Shown: piece after piece, positions 7,851-16,389 of the stretch
Layout of the letters: each line of letters begins with the position of its first letter
Position numbering within the stretch: the stretch's first letter is position 1
Assembly: GCF_050749805.1 (NCBI RefSeq)
Contig: NZ_CP192738.1
Coordinates: 6,448,001-6,512,000 of the forward strand
Direction of reading: 5' to 3'
Origin: Hahella sp018986435
GTDB lineage: Bacteria > Pseudomonadota > Gammaproteobacteria > Pseudomonadales > Oleiphilaceae
Length of the DNA: 64,000 bases
Notes under the pieces: generated by a model
What the model was told of the DNA's origin: nothing
Databases searched by the model: none
What the model saw: the letters and a program-made list of their open reading frames with translations, nothing else
Made by a program: the position numbers and the translations under genes

Positions 7851-9302
7851 ATGCCTAGCGATTTAATTTCGTACGACGAATGGATGAAGCGGACTGCAGC
7901 CACGGGCAAGCCACGCAGTCGCCTCCTTAAACAGCTGGACAGCCACATCAAATCCTACGAGATGTTCGGCGGCGGCGCCGAAAGATGGTATCTGAATCAG
8001 AAGCTGGAGGAGTGGAAGAAGAGCAAGGGTCCCAGCGGCGAATGGCGTAATAGCGTGCGTAACCGACACGGAGCCATTGAAGAGCTCAGTAAAAAGATGG
8101 CCGGACAAGGCCCTGAGCTGAACGACCTCAAAAAGGTTTATCAACGCGATCTGGATCACGCCCGGTTGGGAGCCGTCTACCTCTGGTCCCACACTCACTT
8201 GCACGACACACTGATCAGCGCCTTCGCCGCCGGAGCCATCAACATTGCTTCCGCCGGCATGCGCATGCACTCGGAAATCCTTACTTCCCACGGCCATACA
8301 GCAGCAGCCCAGAGTCTGACCAGCAAACGGGTGAACATGGGCTACGTGATGCTGCCGGGGCAAAAGATCATCGAAGCGGTGGAAGGGTCCGGTTATCTGG
8401 CGGAAACCGGCGCCAGTCGTAATGTGTTTATGAAAGCGCTGCACTGGATCGAGGATTATTGCCGCAAACTGGTTGATGCGTTGAAGTCCAAGTTCAAAGA
8501 CAAGGTGTCGCTGTCCATGACCGCCATCAAAACGGTCATCAAGGCGATTGTAGTGAAGTTCGCCTCCTCCGCCGCCCCTTACGTGGCGGGCAGTATGGAT
8601 GTCTTCAAAGGGCTGGTGAACACCACCGATCACGCCGTCACAGCGGTCACTACCTGGTGGCGCGGACGTGGCGTGAATGTGCTGGAAGGCCATCCCCAGG
8701 TGATTTGCGACGCCCTGCGCATGCAGATGTGCAAAGGCATGGGCGCGGGTCTTTACGATGCGCTCAAAGGCGCGTTTTCCGCTTCCACGTTCATCATCGG
8801 CGGCATTACCGGCGCAGTGATGAATCTGGTGTTCACCTGTCTGGAAACCGTCACCCTGTTCATCTTGCGTTTGCGTGAAATCGCCCATATTCGCCACTTC
8901 TGCAAAGAGGCGCGCTCACACTGGAACGTTTACATCGGTTCGGGCAAAACCCGCGGCGTGCACCAGAACCCCATCCGCTTCAAGGATTGGTTCGAAGGCT
9001 ATGTGGACAAGTCGGCTCTGATCGCCGCCTTCACGCTGAACAGCGGCATTTGCGGCGACAAGATGCACTTCCTGAATATGTTCCGCGATAACGGCTATGT
9101 GATTTCTCAGTATGAGTTTGACCGTGGCGTGAAGTACGTGGATACGTTGAAAACCTTCGCAGCGGAATACATTGGCAAGCAGAGTTATCTGTTCCACTCC
9201 AGCGACAAAATGGTCAATGGGTTGCTGGATAACGCCAAGAACTTCAATAACGGCGAACATGGCAAGTTCCGGGAAATCCTGCTGAAAGTGGCTAACGCCT
9301 GA
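7851..9302 (+). CDS. Unrecognised 483-residue protein
   Basis: Not recognised. There is no signal peptide. The N-terminal 110 residues are charged and probably helical, with EWRNSVRNRHGAIEELSKKM around 61-83. Three hydrophobic stretches follow: about 122-137 (ISAFAAGAINIASAGM), about 230-250 (IKAIVVKFASSAAPYVAGSM) and about 310-340 (FIIGGITGAVMNLVF...LFIL). Between and after them the sequence is soluble and basic. A cytoplasmic start with internal hydrophobic helices would suit a pore-forming or secreted effector-like protein, but that is speculation. It stands alone behind a strong AAGGAG and a long structured leader with an upstream CRP-like site, so its expression is probably tightly controlled. 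Confidence 0.85.
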   Translation: MPSDLISYDEWMKRTAATGKPRSRLLKQLDSHIKSYEMFGGGAERWYLNQKLEEWKKSKGPSGEWRNSVRNRHGAIEELSKKMAGQGPELNDLKKVYQRDLDHARLGAVYLWSHTHLHDTLISAFAAGAINIASAGMRMHSEILTSHGHTAAAQSLTSKRVNMGYVMLPGQKIIEAVEGSGYLAETGASRNVFMKALHWIEDYCRKLVDALKSKFKDKVSLSMTAIKTVIKAIVVKFASSAAPYVAGSMDVFKGLVNTTDHAVTAVTTWWRGRGVNVLEGHPQVICDALRMQMCKGMGAGLYDALKGAFSASTFIIGGITGAVMNLVFTCLETVTLFILRLREIAHIRHFCKEARSHWNVYIGSGKTRGVHQNPIRFKDWFEGYVDKSALIAAFTLNSGICGDKMHFLNMFRDNGYVISQYEFDRGVKYVDTLKTFAAEYIGKQSYLFHSSDKMVNGLLDNAKNFNNGEHGKFREILLKVANA

Positions 9303-9311
9303 CGCTCATCA

Positions 9312-9335
9312 GGTCGGCCCCAGCGCCGGCCTTTA
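9312..9335 (+). terminator. Possible terminator after the 7851 gene
   Basis: GGTCGGC (9312-9318) pairs with GCCGGCC (9325-9331) with one G-U pair and a 6-base loop. TTTAT follows. It begins 10 bases after the stop codon. The T-tract is short. Confidence 0.45.
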
Positions 9336-9552
9336 TCCTCCGTCCTGTTCGCAATCAGACTGCGAATTCACACTCCGACATATCCAGATTATCGCCTGCC
9401 AAAGCCTTCCCCCACCCAGACTGTTTCATCTTGTTTATCAGCCTGTTAACGAGTAATTTTAGCTCTGCGTCGGCGCCTTCGGGTCGGTCCTGCTGTGTCC
9501 GCCGCGCAACCTCAAGTTCAGGAAGCATAATTAAAAAATAATAGGATCAAGT

Positions 9553-10422
9553 ATGAACAAATCATTTTTGCCGATAATTCTGGGCGTATTGCTGGCCGCG
9601 CTGCATTCGCTGAGTTACGCCAGGAGCGAAGCGGGGTTCACCATCCGCGCCGGGGATAAGGAGGCGCACTGGAGCAAAAGTCAGTTACTGAACCACCCCG
9701 CCAGACAAGTGCTCAATATCCCCCTTCTCAATTATCCCGACCAAGACATCCCCATTAACGCCGTTCCCATCTCCGTATTGTTGCAGGACATGGACCTGAC
9801 CGACGCCTCCGTGCTTATTTTCACCTGCCTCGACGGCTATTCTGGCGTGCTGGAGAAGAAGTATCTGCTCAATGACAATCCTGACGCCGCCCGCGCCTAT
9901 CTGGCGATTGAACCCGATGATAAGAAGTGGCCGCCACTGCCCAAGGGCGCTAACACGTCCAAACAAAGCGCCGGGCCTTTCTACCTCGTGTGGAGCAACC
10001 CGGAGAAGTCCGCCATTCCTCCTGAATTCTGGCCCTATCAACTGAGTTCGCTGGACGTGGAGGATGACTTCGCGCGCATCTTTCCGGCGCTTTTGCCATC
10101 CGGCCATCTCGCCGCCAACGACCCCGCGCGCAAAGGCTTTCAGGTGTACAAAGCGCGCTGCATGCACTGCCATCAGATCAATGGCCAGGGCGCAGCGAAA
10201 CTGGGACCGGACCTGAACCAGCCGATGAACCCCACGGAGTACTTCAATGAAACCGCGCTCAAGCAGTTCATCAAAGACCCCACCTCCGTGCGCAAGTGGT
10301 CCGATATGAAAATGGTATGGGTGAAGGACAATATCTGGGAGGACGAGGAAATCGACGACCTCATCGCCTATCTGAAGCACATGGCTGAGAGAAAACCGGA
10401 TATGAAACAGGCCTCTAACTGA
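9553..10422 (+). CDS. Secreted c-type cytochrome with N-terminal molybdopterin-oxidoreductase-like domain
   Basis: 289 residues with a signal peptide (residues 1-24, cut near SYARS). Residues about 30-175 resemble the compact fold of sulfite-oxidase-like/molybdopterin-binding proteins (VSVLLQDM-type segment, CLDGYSGVLEKKYLL, GPFYLVWSN). No obvious cofactor cysteine supports a catalytic role. The C-terminal part has one CMHCH haem motif near residue 205, in RCMHCHQINGQGAAKLGPDLN, and a later Met in SDMKMVW as likely axial ligand: a monohaem class I cytochrome c. Periplasmic electron transfer is likely; the partner is unknown. AGGA lies upstream of the ATG. Confidence 0.82.
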   Translation: MNKSFLPIILGVLLAALHSLSYARSEAGFTIRAGDKEAHWSKSQLLNHPARQVLNIPLLNYPDQDIPINAVPISVLLQDMDLTDASVLIFTCLDGYSGVLEKKYLLNDNPDAARAYLAIEPDDKKWPPLPKGANTSKQSAGPFYLVWSNPEKSAIPPEFWPYQLSSLDVEDDFARIFPALLPSGHLAANDPARKGFQVYKARCMHCHQINGQGAAKLGPDLNQPMNPTEYFNETALKQFIKDPTSVRKWSDMKMVWVKDNIWEDEEIDDLIAYLKHMAERKPDMKQASN

Positions 10423-10449
10423 GGCCTGAGATAATCCGACGCTGACGGG

Positions 10450-10851
10450 TTAGCGCCCTTTGACGATGTACATGCCTTCGCTGCCGGGACGCGTCAGCTT
10501 GAAACCAAAGCGGGTGTAAAGTTCCGGCACATCCGCCATCAGCGTGATATAAGCCCCGTCCGGGGCTTCCCGTTGCAAGTACGCCATGATGCTTTCCATC
10601 ACTTTCCGCCCGAGCCCTTTGCCTTGATGCGCCGGGTCCACCGCGACGTCGACAATCTCAAAATTCAGCGCGCCGTCGCCGACTACACGTCCCATGCCGA
10701 CGCAGGTTTCCTGCAGCATCACGCACACGCCGAACAGACTGCGCGGCAACCCTTTCACCGCCGCGTCCCGAGGCCTTGGAGTCAAACCGGTGATTTGACG
10801 TAAACGCATGAAATCATCCACTTCCGCGACTTTCTCAACCACTTCGTACAT
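10450..10851 (-). CDS. GNAT-family N-acetyltransferase
   Basis: 133 residues with the acetyl-CoA-binding motif A, VDVAVDPAHQGKGLGRKVMESI (Q/R-x-x-G-x-G/A, about 68-89), and the motif B end LYTRFGFKL. Substrate unknown. It lies head-to-tail with the MerR gene upstream (gap 44 bases), so the two may be co-transcribed. GGAAG precedes the ATG. Confidence 0.85.
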   Translation of the reverse strand: MYEVVEKVAEVDDFMRLRQITGLTPRPRDAAVKGLPRSLFGVCVMLQETCVGMGRVVGDGALNFEIVDVAVDPAHQGKGLGRKVMESIMAYLQREAPDGAYITLMADVPELYTRFGFKLTRPGSEGMYIVKGR

Positions 10852-10895
10852 GCAACTTCCTTACAGATTCCTTTTAGTTTCAGACAACGTCGGAC

Positions 10896-11423
10896 TTATC
10901 CCCCATTGCGCGACCAATGCCGAATCGTTTTGATTTCTTCCGCCAGTATGCCCAGGGATTCCAAAAAATCCTGATGCGCTTCCGGCGACATGGATTCAAA
11001 CTCCACATGCCATTGCCGCATGGCCGCTTCATCCAGCCCCACCGCCGCCAGCATGGCCACCCAGCCCTGCTTGTCGATAATACGGCTTTTCTTGCGCCCC
11101 CGCTCAGTCTTCAGGATAGTGGCGATGACCTGTTGCTGGGCGCGCAGGCGCTGTATTTCCCGGTTAATCGACTGTAGACGCTGTTCAAGAATCGCCTGCA
11201 CGCCGTCATGAGGTTGCGCCAGCACGTCGGCAATGTTTTCCAGAGGCAGTCCCGCCTCGCGATAAAACGCGATTTTCTCCATCCTGCTGAAATCCGCCTC
11301 GGAATACAGCCGGTAATTAGCCTCGCTCCGGGCGCTGGGACTCAGCAGCCCGATAGAGTCGTAATACAGCAATGTACTGCGTGATACGCCAAATTTACGC
11401 GCCATCTGACCAATGGTGTACAT
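10896..11423 (-). CDS. MerR-family transcriptional regulator
   Basis: 175 residues. The N-terminal winged helix has YTIGQMARKFGVSRSTLLYYDSIGLL, NYRLYSEAD and the middle coiled-coil dimerisation helix (about 80-110). The C-terminal 55 residues (WVAMLAAVGLDEAAMRQWH...EEIKTIRHW) are a small domain. It has no cysteine pattern of the metal-sensing MerR types, so the effector is probably organic or the domain is a protein-binding unit. A stand-alone copy of the same domain is encoded immediately upstream. Confidence 0.9.
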   Translation of the reverse strand: MYTIGQMARKFGVSRSTLLYYDSIGLLSPSARSEANYRLYSEADFSRMEKIAFYREAGLPLENIADVLAQPHDGVQAILEQRLQSINREIQRLRAQQQVIATILKTERGRKKSRIIDKQGWVAMLAAVGLDEAAMRQWHVEFESMSPEAHQDFLESLGILAEEIKTIRHWSRNGG

Positions 11424-11494
11424 CCATCCGCCTCATCATTTTGCCGTTCAATTAAAGCGGTCATAACGACCGCTTTGTGTTTCTAGTCAGTATT

Positions 11495-11677
11495 CTACAG
11501 GGCCCGGATGCGGTTTATTTCCTCCGCGGAAATCCCCAACCACTCCAACAGACTCTGATGCGCCTGCGGATAACGGGCTTCGAACTCCCGATGCCAGCGC
11601 CGCATTGCATCCTCATCCAAACCCGCCGCCCGCAGAACTTCCACCCATTGCGCTTTATTCATCACAGTATCGCTCAT
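11495..11677 (-). CDS. Small protein identical in type to the C-terminal domain of the adjacent MerR regulator
   Basis: 60 residues that align along nearly their whole length with residues about 118-168 of the neighbouring MerR protein. Shared features are W-V-x-x-L-x-A-x-G-L-D-E-x-A-M-R-x-W-H-x-E-F-E, P-x-A-H-Q-x, and the ending L-G-I-x-A-E-E-I-x-x-I-R. A clear GGAGAGG sits 4-6 bases upstream of the ATG, so it is a real gene rather than a fossil. It lacks DNA-binding and coiled-coil parts. It may bind the same ligand or partner as the regulator, or titrate it. Confidence 0.75.
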   Translation of the reverse strand: MSDTVMNKAQWVEVLRAAGLDEDAMRRWHREFEARYPQAHQSLLEWLGISAEEINRIRAL

Positions 11678-11828
11678 GATTCCTCTCCCGATAGTTCAGT
11701 GAAAAACGTGCAGCTGCGCAGCCGACGAAAGCTACTTTGAGGTATGAAGTTATAGACAGGTCAAGGGAGGATTCGGCTATTCTTTTCCTTAAATCATTTT
11801 CCGTTGCAAGCAGAGAAGATTAAACCTT

Positions 11829-12446
11829 GTGGACGCGCTCAACGCACTCAGTCTGAGCCTGATCATGCTCGCCCTGGCGGCGATTCCCAGTTCCAGCGTG
11901 GCGCTGGTGGTCGCTCGTTCATCCGTGTCCGGCTTTGCTTATGGCGCTGCGGTGGCGGCAGGCGTGGTTTGTGGCGATTTGATATTCGTCTGTCTGGCGA
12001 TTCTGGGCATGACGGCCCTGGCGGACACCCTGGGAGGGCTTTTTCTGGTCATCCGCTACCTGGCGGGCGCGTATTTGATCTGGTTTGGACTCAGCCTGAT
12101 CCGCTCGCGAGCGGCCCTCGACTTTAGGTTTACAGCGTCTCCAAAATCTCGCCTGACGACCAGTTTCAGCGCAGGTTTGTTGCTGACGCTGGGAGATGTC
12201 AAAGCCATATTGTTTTACTCAAGCCTGTTCCCTGTGTTCGTGGGCATGTCATCCCTGACCGCGCCCGACATAACGACCATCATTGTAATCACGGTCATTA
12301 CCGTCGGCGGCGTAAAGCTCCTCTACGCCCGCCTGGCGCAAAAGATAACCGCGAGATTTATTAACAGCCCCATGGCGAGCGCGGCCAAAAACACCGCAGG
12401 CGCGGTACTTGTGGGGAGTGGGGCTTATTTGTTTGTGAAAGGATAA
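11829..12446 (+). CDS. LysE-family transporter
   Basis: 205-residue inner-membrane protein with about six hydrophobic helices. The N-terminal stretch LALAAIPSSSVALVVARSSVSGFAYGAAVAAGVVCGD matches the amino-acid exporter family with altered PGP motif (PSSS). GTG start with AGAAG about 10 bases upstream. Probable export of a small amino compound; the substrate is unknown. Second family member in the window (see 21435-22031). Confidence 0.8.
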   Translation: MDALNALSLSLIMLALAAIPSSSVALVVARSSVSGFAYGAAVAAGVVCGDLIFVCLAILGMTALADTLGGLFLVIRYLAGAYLIWFGLSLIRSRAALDFRFTASPKSRLTTSFSAGLLLTLGDVKAILFYSSLFPVFVGMSSLTAPDITTIIVITVITVGGVKLLYARLAQKITARFINSPMASAAKNTAGAVLVGSGAYLFVKG

Positions 12447-12539
12447 GTGACACCAAAAGAAGCAACTTTTGTGCATTATTGACATTTTGTTGTTTCAAAA
12501 ATAGCCTTGAACGTATATAAGACCACTTTGGTAAACGCC

Positions 12540-12791
12540 ATGCGCCTGTCTATCGAAATATCACCTGAGCAACATCAACGCCTGAAGGCCGCCGCTGCGT
12601 TAAAAGGCCAATCTATTAAGGACTATGTTCTTGAGAGAACCTTGCCAGACTTTGAAGAACAGGAATCTTTAAAGAGGCTTGAGTCATTTCTAGCTCCCAG
12701 GATTGATGCTGCAAAAAACCAAGAATATTCCTCCAAATCAGTGGATGAAATTTTCGACGAAGTCCTGAAAGAGTCATCTTCGTCAGAATGA
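12540..12791 (+). CDS. Antitoxin of a ParD/ParE-type toxin-antitoxin pair
   Basis: 83 residues from the ATG at 12540. MRLSIEISPEQHQRLKAAAALKGQSIKDYVLERTL is the ribbon-helix-helix-like DNA-binding half found in ParD-like antitoxins. The acidic C-terminus (IFDEVLKESSSSE) would wrap the toxin. A TTG at 12507 would add 11 residues but the family usually starts at MRLSIE. The stop overlaps the toxin start (ATGA), the standard coupled layout. Expected to repress its own promoter in the AT-rich 60 bases upstream. Confidence 0.82.
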   Translation: MRLSIEISPEQHQRLKAAAALKGQSIKDYVLERTLPDFEEQESLKRLESFLAPRIDAAKNQEYSSKSVDEIFDEVLKESSSSE

Positions 12792-13096
12792 ATGCCTATG
12801 TATTAACCAAAGACGCTGAAAATGACCTACGGGATGTCGCCCGCTATACGATGCAGAAGTGGGGAAAGAAATCTCTAGAGGAGTATCGTGCTGGTTTGGC
12901 GGAGACTTTCGCCGCGATAGGCGACAATCAAGTTGCATCCCGTCAGTTTTCAGCCAACTATCCACAACTACGTGCAGTTAAGTACCGGTTTCATTACATA
13001 TTTTACTTAACCGAGGGCTTCACAAGACCGGTTATCATTGGCGTCATCCACGAAAAACGCGATATCGTCAGCCGACTTTCAGAGCGATTAACTTAG
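12788..13096 (+). CDS. ParE/RelE-superfamily toxin
   Basis: 102 residues with the ParE pattern: YVLTKDAENDLRDVARYTMQKWG, then YRAGLAETFAAIGDNQ, then the beta strands YRFHYIFYLTEG and VIIGVIHEKRDIVSRL. The family either poisons gyrase (ParE) or cleaves mRNA (RelE); the longer helical N-terminus favours ParE. Paired with the overlapping antitoxin gene. Probably chromosomally stabilising. Confidence 0.85.
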   Translation: MNAYVLTKDAENDLRDVARYTMQKWGKKSLEEYRAGLAETFAAIGDNQVASRQFSANYPQLRAVKYRFHYIFYLTEGFTRPVIIGVIHEKRDIVSRLSERLT

Positions 13097-13209
13097 CACT
13101 CGTTATCAAAACCACTGTCGACTCCAGCTAAGCTCAAACGACAAGGATTTATACTTCGCCGACTTTTTACGGCGGTTTGAGCTACACGTTTATTACCAGG
13201 GAATCGATT

Positions 13210-13869
13210 ATGTCACTCCAGTTTTACGCGCATCCTTTTTCTTCCTACTGCCAGAAAGTGTTGACCGCGCTTTACGAAAACCAGACGTCGTTTGAGTTCT
13301 GTCTGGTCGCTCACGACGATGTGGAGGCGTGGCGCCGGCTTGAAGCCCTGTGGACGATGAAGCAGTTTCCTGTGTTGGTGGACCAGGGGATAACTGTTGT
13401 GGAGTCGAGTGTGATCATTGAGCATCTTGATCTTTATTATCCAGGGCCTGCGCCATTGATACCCAAAGATCCTAAAGCCGCCCTGCCCGTGCGCATGATG
13501 GATCGCTTTTTCGATAACTATGTCATGACGCCGATGCAGAAGCTGGTATATGACCACATACGGGAAGAAGGCGCTCACGATCTACAAGGCGTTGCGGAGG
13601 CGAAGCAAAAGCTGGATAAGGCTTATGCCTGGCTGAATACCACCCTGACGGGACGTGAGTGGGCGACCGGGGATACTTTCACCCTGGCGGATTGCGCCGC
13701 CGCGCCCGCTCTCTTTTACGCTGATTGGGCGCATGTAATTCCGCCCGAACACACCAGTTTGATTGCATACAGGCAGCGTCTGCTGGCGCGTCCTTCCTTC
13801 GCCAGAGCCGTGGAGGAAGCCCGCCCCTATCGCAAAAACTTCCCTCTCGGCGCGCCGAACCGAGACTAA
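13210..13869 (+). CDS. Glutathione S-transferase
   Basis: 219 residues. The N-terminal thioredoxin-like domain starts MSLQFYAHPFSSYCQKVLTALYE, with a Ser-Tyr-Cys active-site region, and continues to the cis-Pro FPVLVDQG and ESSVIIEHL. The all-helical C-terminal domain has GREWATGDTFTLADCAAAPALFY. The start chosen is the ATG fitting the family start. Cytosolic detoxification or thiol transfer; the substrate is unknown. Confidence 0.88.
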   Translation: MSLQFYAHPFSSYCQKVLTALYENQTSFEFCLVAHDDVEAWRRLEALWTMKQFPVLVDQGITVVESSVIIEHLDLYYPGPAPLIPKDPKAALPVRMMDRFFDNYVMTPMQKLVYDHIREEGAHDLQGVAEAKQKLDKAYAWLNTTLTGREWATGDTFTLADCAAAPALFYADWAHVIPPEHTSLIAYRQRLLARPSFARAVEEARPYRKNFPLGAPNRD

Positions 13870-14087
13870 AAAGCGTTATTCTCCAGGCATTTACAGAATT
13901 AGCTAATCTTGCAGCGAAGAGAGTCGAGATATTTTACAACTCGTCTCCTTTCGCCTTTCTCCTATATGTAACAGACCGTTGGATTTACACCTATTTAGGC
14001 TTTTCGGCCTAGTTTGTGCTGTATTCCGCTTCGTTGACGGAAGTCAGCAACATTGATGTTGATAAATGACAGAAAGGAGATAAAGGC
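13870..14087. other. Gap between GST and the fibro-slime gene
   Basis: 218 bases. It holds a short TAGGC/GCCTA hairpin (13996-14011) followed by GTTTG, possibly a weak terminator for the GST gene. A strong AAAGGAG lies 9-15 bases before the next ATG. No gene seen. Confidence 0.5.
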
Positions 14088-14834
14088 ATGAAGCCGAGTA
14101 AGTATCCAACCCTTATCGCAGCCACTCTGGCGCTTTCTCTAAGCGGAGCCGCACAAGCCTACCTGCTGACCGGAACCATTTACGATCACGTCGCCTCTGA
14201 AGCCGACTTCGAAGACGTCGTCAGCGGCCTTAAACGAGGCATGCTGGCTTCCACATTAGGCTCAGACGGATTACCTGATTATATTGGTAGGGGCGGCTAC
14301 GGCGGCGTGCAGAGCGCAGCCAGCTTCGACAACTGGTGGACTGATTCCCACGGTTCCAAGTCCGTGGACTTGAATCTGGCGGACAACGGAAGCGGCATGT
14401 ACTCGTACAGCAATTCCGCATTCTTCCCTATCGACGGTGAGTTGTCCGGCAATGAAGGACGCAGCCACAACTATCACTTCGCCATGCACCTGGAAGGCAA
14501 AACCTCTTTCAAGGAAATGGACCTGTTTGACTTCACCGGTGATGACGACCTGTGGGTGTTTATCGACGGCAAACTGGTGATGGATCTGGGCGGCGTACAC
14601 GGCCCGACCAATGGCCATTTCAGCGGCTCTGATTTACTGGGGCTGGGCTTGGCGGAAGACACCGTTTACGATCTCGATATCTTTTTCGCCGAGCGTCACA
14701 CCACTCAGTCCAACTTCAATATCACCACCAGCCTGCGTATTGAGCCGCCGACGCCTGTCAGCGAATCTTCCGTGCTGGCGTTGTTCATGACAGGACTATT
14801 GGGACTGGGCATGCGGAGATGCTTCCGCAAATAA
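14088..14834 (+). CDS. Secreted fibro-slime domain protein with PEP-CTERM-like tail
   Basis: 248 residues with signal peptide (1-24, ending AAQA). The body matches the fibro-slime/PA14-like domain: AMHLEGKTSFKEMDLFDFTGDDDLWVFIDGKLVMDLGGVHG, then LGLAEDTVYDLDIFFAERHTTQSNFNI. It ends with a short Pro-rich linker, PTPVSESSVLAL, a hydrophobic helix and MRRCFRK. This is the three-part layout of exosortase substrates, with SES in place of the usual PEP. An exosortase gene lies 1.6 kb downstream. Likely an extracellular matrix or surface protein. Confidence 0.85.
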   Translation: MKPSKYPTLIAATLALSLSGAAQAYLLTGTIYDHVASEADFEDVVSGLKRGMLASTLGSDGLPDYIGRGGYGGVQSAASFDNWWTDSHGSKSVDLNLADNGSGMYSYSNSAFFPIDGELSGNEGRSHNYHFAMHLEGKTSFKEMDLFDFTGDDDLWVFIDGKLVMDLGGVHGPTNGHFSGSDLLGLGLAEDTVYDLDIFFAERHTTQSNFNITTSLRIEPPTPVSESSVLALFMTGLLGLGMRRCFRK

Positions 14835-14905
14835 CCATGCGCTCATTCTTGCTTTCACTTAAATAACGCACTCAGGCGGGTTAATCAGTGAAAGCCAGAA
14901 ACGAC

Positions 14906-14936
14906 AAGGGGGAGCATCTGGCTCCCCCTTTCTTTA
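14906..14936. terminator. Strong bidirectional terminator
   Basis: AAGGGGGAGC (14906-14915) pairs perfectly with GCTCCCCCTT (14921-14930) around a 5-base loop, followed by TCTTTAT. It lies between the convergent fibro-slime and cspA-like genes. Confidence 0.88.
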
Positions 14937-14967
14937 TCCGGGCAAATATAGAAGTTAGTCCGCTAAC

Positions 14968-15183
14968 TTACTCCGAGCTGCTAACCTCCTGCGCGAAGAG
15001 GCCCTTGGATGAATGCTGCACTTCGTACTCCACATGACTGCCTGCGCGCAGCGTTTTATAGCCGTCTTTTCTGATGGCGCTGTAATGTACAAACACATCG
15101 CCTTCGGCGCTTTCAATGAAACCGTATCCCTTTGCGTTATTAAACCATTTCACCATGCCGGTAGTTCTTTCTCCTGACTGCAT
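14968..15183 (-). CDS. CspA-family cold-shock protein
   Basis: 71 residues: a single OB-fold cold-shock domain with both RNA-binding motifs, KGYGFIE (RNP1, residues 18-24) and DVFVHYSAI (RNP2, 29-37). Binds single-stranded nucleic acid and acts as RNA chaperone or antiterminator. GGGAGAG sits just before the ATG. The frame is open far upstream but only this start gives the family protein. Confidence 0.93.
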   Translation of the reverse strand: MQSGERTTGMVKWFNNAKGYGFIESAEGDVFVHYSAIRKDGYKTLRAGSHVEYEVQHSSKGLFAQEVSSSE

Positions 15184-15331
15184 GATCTCTCCCTTTCCAT
15201 GTTTAACTTGCGGCTTTGGTCGCGCGTGCTTCCTTAGCCTTATTCCTGATTTCACTGCGGGAGGCGCAGAGGCCTTTCCCGCGCAACTCTGCCGTCGGCC
15301 CTTCCCGGTCCGAACGACGATTAGGAGATCG

Positions 15332-15359
15332 ATTATACTCCCTTCCACAAAATTGGTAA
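15332..15359 (-). promoter_or_regulatory. Promoter of the cold-shock gene
   Basis: Read on the minus strand: a perfect TATAAT (15337-15332) with TTACCA (15359-15354) 16 bases upstream. Transcription from here would give a leader of about 140 bases, the long untranslated leader usual for cspA-type genes. Confidence 0.55.
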
Positions 15360-15454
15360 GAGCCAGAATTCTTTTGTCCTCAAAAGATTGACTCACCGAT
15401 TTCACAAATCCAGCATATAGATTCTGAAAATTCTTAAAACGGGATATTTTTCGG

Positions 15455-15826
15455 ATGATCAGCCATATCGACCATATTGTCCTCACCGTTGCGGATATCG
15501 AGCGTTCCGTTGCGTTTTATCAGCGCGTCCTGCATATGGAGCCTGTCACCTTCGCCGCGGGACGCCGCGCATTGAAATTCGGCATGCAGAAAATCAATCT
15601 GCAGACCCTGGGTCAGGAAACCCGCAATCGCGCCGGCGTCGGCTCTGGAGACTTGTGTTTAATCACCCAGTGGAAACTGGAAGACGTCATCGCCCACCTG
15701 CAGGTGGAAAAAGTCGATATTGTGGAAGGCCCCGTCACCAAAAGCGGCGCCATGGGCGCGATTACTTCCGTCTATTTCAACGATCCGGACCTTAACCTGA
15801 TCGAAGTCAGCGTGTACTCCCAATAG
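15455..15826 (+). CDS. VOC-superfamily (glyoxalase/dioxygenase-like) protein
   Basis: 123 residues, one VOC unit: ISHIDHIVLTVADIERSVAFYQRVLHMEP at the start and FNDPDLNLIEVSVY at the end. The His near the N-terminus and the C-terminal Glu are expected metal ligands. Small stand-alone members of this type are often annotated virulence or glyoxalase-like proteins without known substrate. Followed after 9 bases by the YqaA gene. Confidence 0.85.
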   Translation: MISHIDHIVLTVADIERSVAFYQRVLHMEPVTFAAGRRALKFGMQKINLQTLGQETRNRAGVGSGDLCLITQWKLEDVIAHLQVEKVDIVEGPVTKSGAMGAITSVYFNDPDLNLIEVSVYSQ

Positions 15827-15835
15827 GCGCTCGCA

Positions 15836-16288
15836 GTGGAAGCTTACTTCAGCCTGTTTTTCATCGCCTTTCTGGCGGCGACGCTGGTGCCCGCCTATTC
15901 CGAAATCATGCTCGCCGGCCTGCTCGCCACTGGCTACGATCCAGCGTTGTTGTGGGTGTTCGCCACGGTCGGCAATACTCTTGGCTCCGTCGTTAATTGG
16001 GCGTTGGGGCGTTATCTTCTGCACTTCAAGGACCGGCGCTGGTTTCCCTTCAAGGAGAAAAACCTGGGGCCCGCGCAGGGCTGGTTTCAACGTTATGGCG
16101 TGTGGTCCCTGCTCATGGCCTGGGCGCCTCTGTTCGGCGACGCACTGACCTTCATCGCCGGCCTCATGCGTATACGTCTGCCCATCTTTGTTTTCCTCAC
16201 TTTCGCCGGCAAAGGCGCCCGCTACGCCATCATCGTCGGCCTGTTCGATCAGTTCGGCGCCTACTTTCAAAACACAAACTGGTTCTGA
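15836..16288 (+). CDS. YqaA/DedA-related inner-membrane protein
   Basis: 150 residues with four hydrophobic segments and the family blocks PAYSEIMLAGLLATGY, GNTLGSVVNWALGRY and WAPLFGDALTFIAGLMR. GTG start 9 bases after the VOC gene, so probably co-transcribed with it. The family is related to DedA proteins, which move lipid carriers; the function of this branch is not established. Confidence 0.85.
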   Translation: MEAYFSLFFIAFLAATLVPAYSEIMLAGLLATGYDPALLWVFATVGNTLGSVVNWALGRYLLHFKDRRWFPFKEKNLGPAQGWFQRYGVWSLLMAWAPLFGDALTFIAGLMRIRLPIFVFLTFAGKGARYAIIVGLFDQFGAYFQNTNWF

Positions 16289-16389
16289 GGCCAGGCGTCG
16301 CCATAATTCGTCATTTTTCCGCTAGGTTTTCGCCCGACTAAGTAGAGATAATGCCTCACTGATATCTCTATCCTGACCTTCAGATACGC

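Noticed and set aside
7863..8897. 344-codon minus-strand frame over the 7851 gene
   Set aside because: The plus-strand frame has the strong ribosome site and runs longer; the antisense product is His-rich low-complexity text typical of a shadow.
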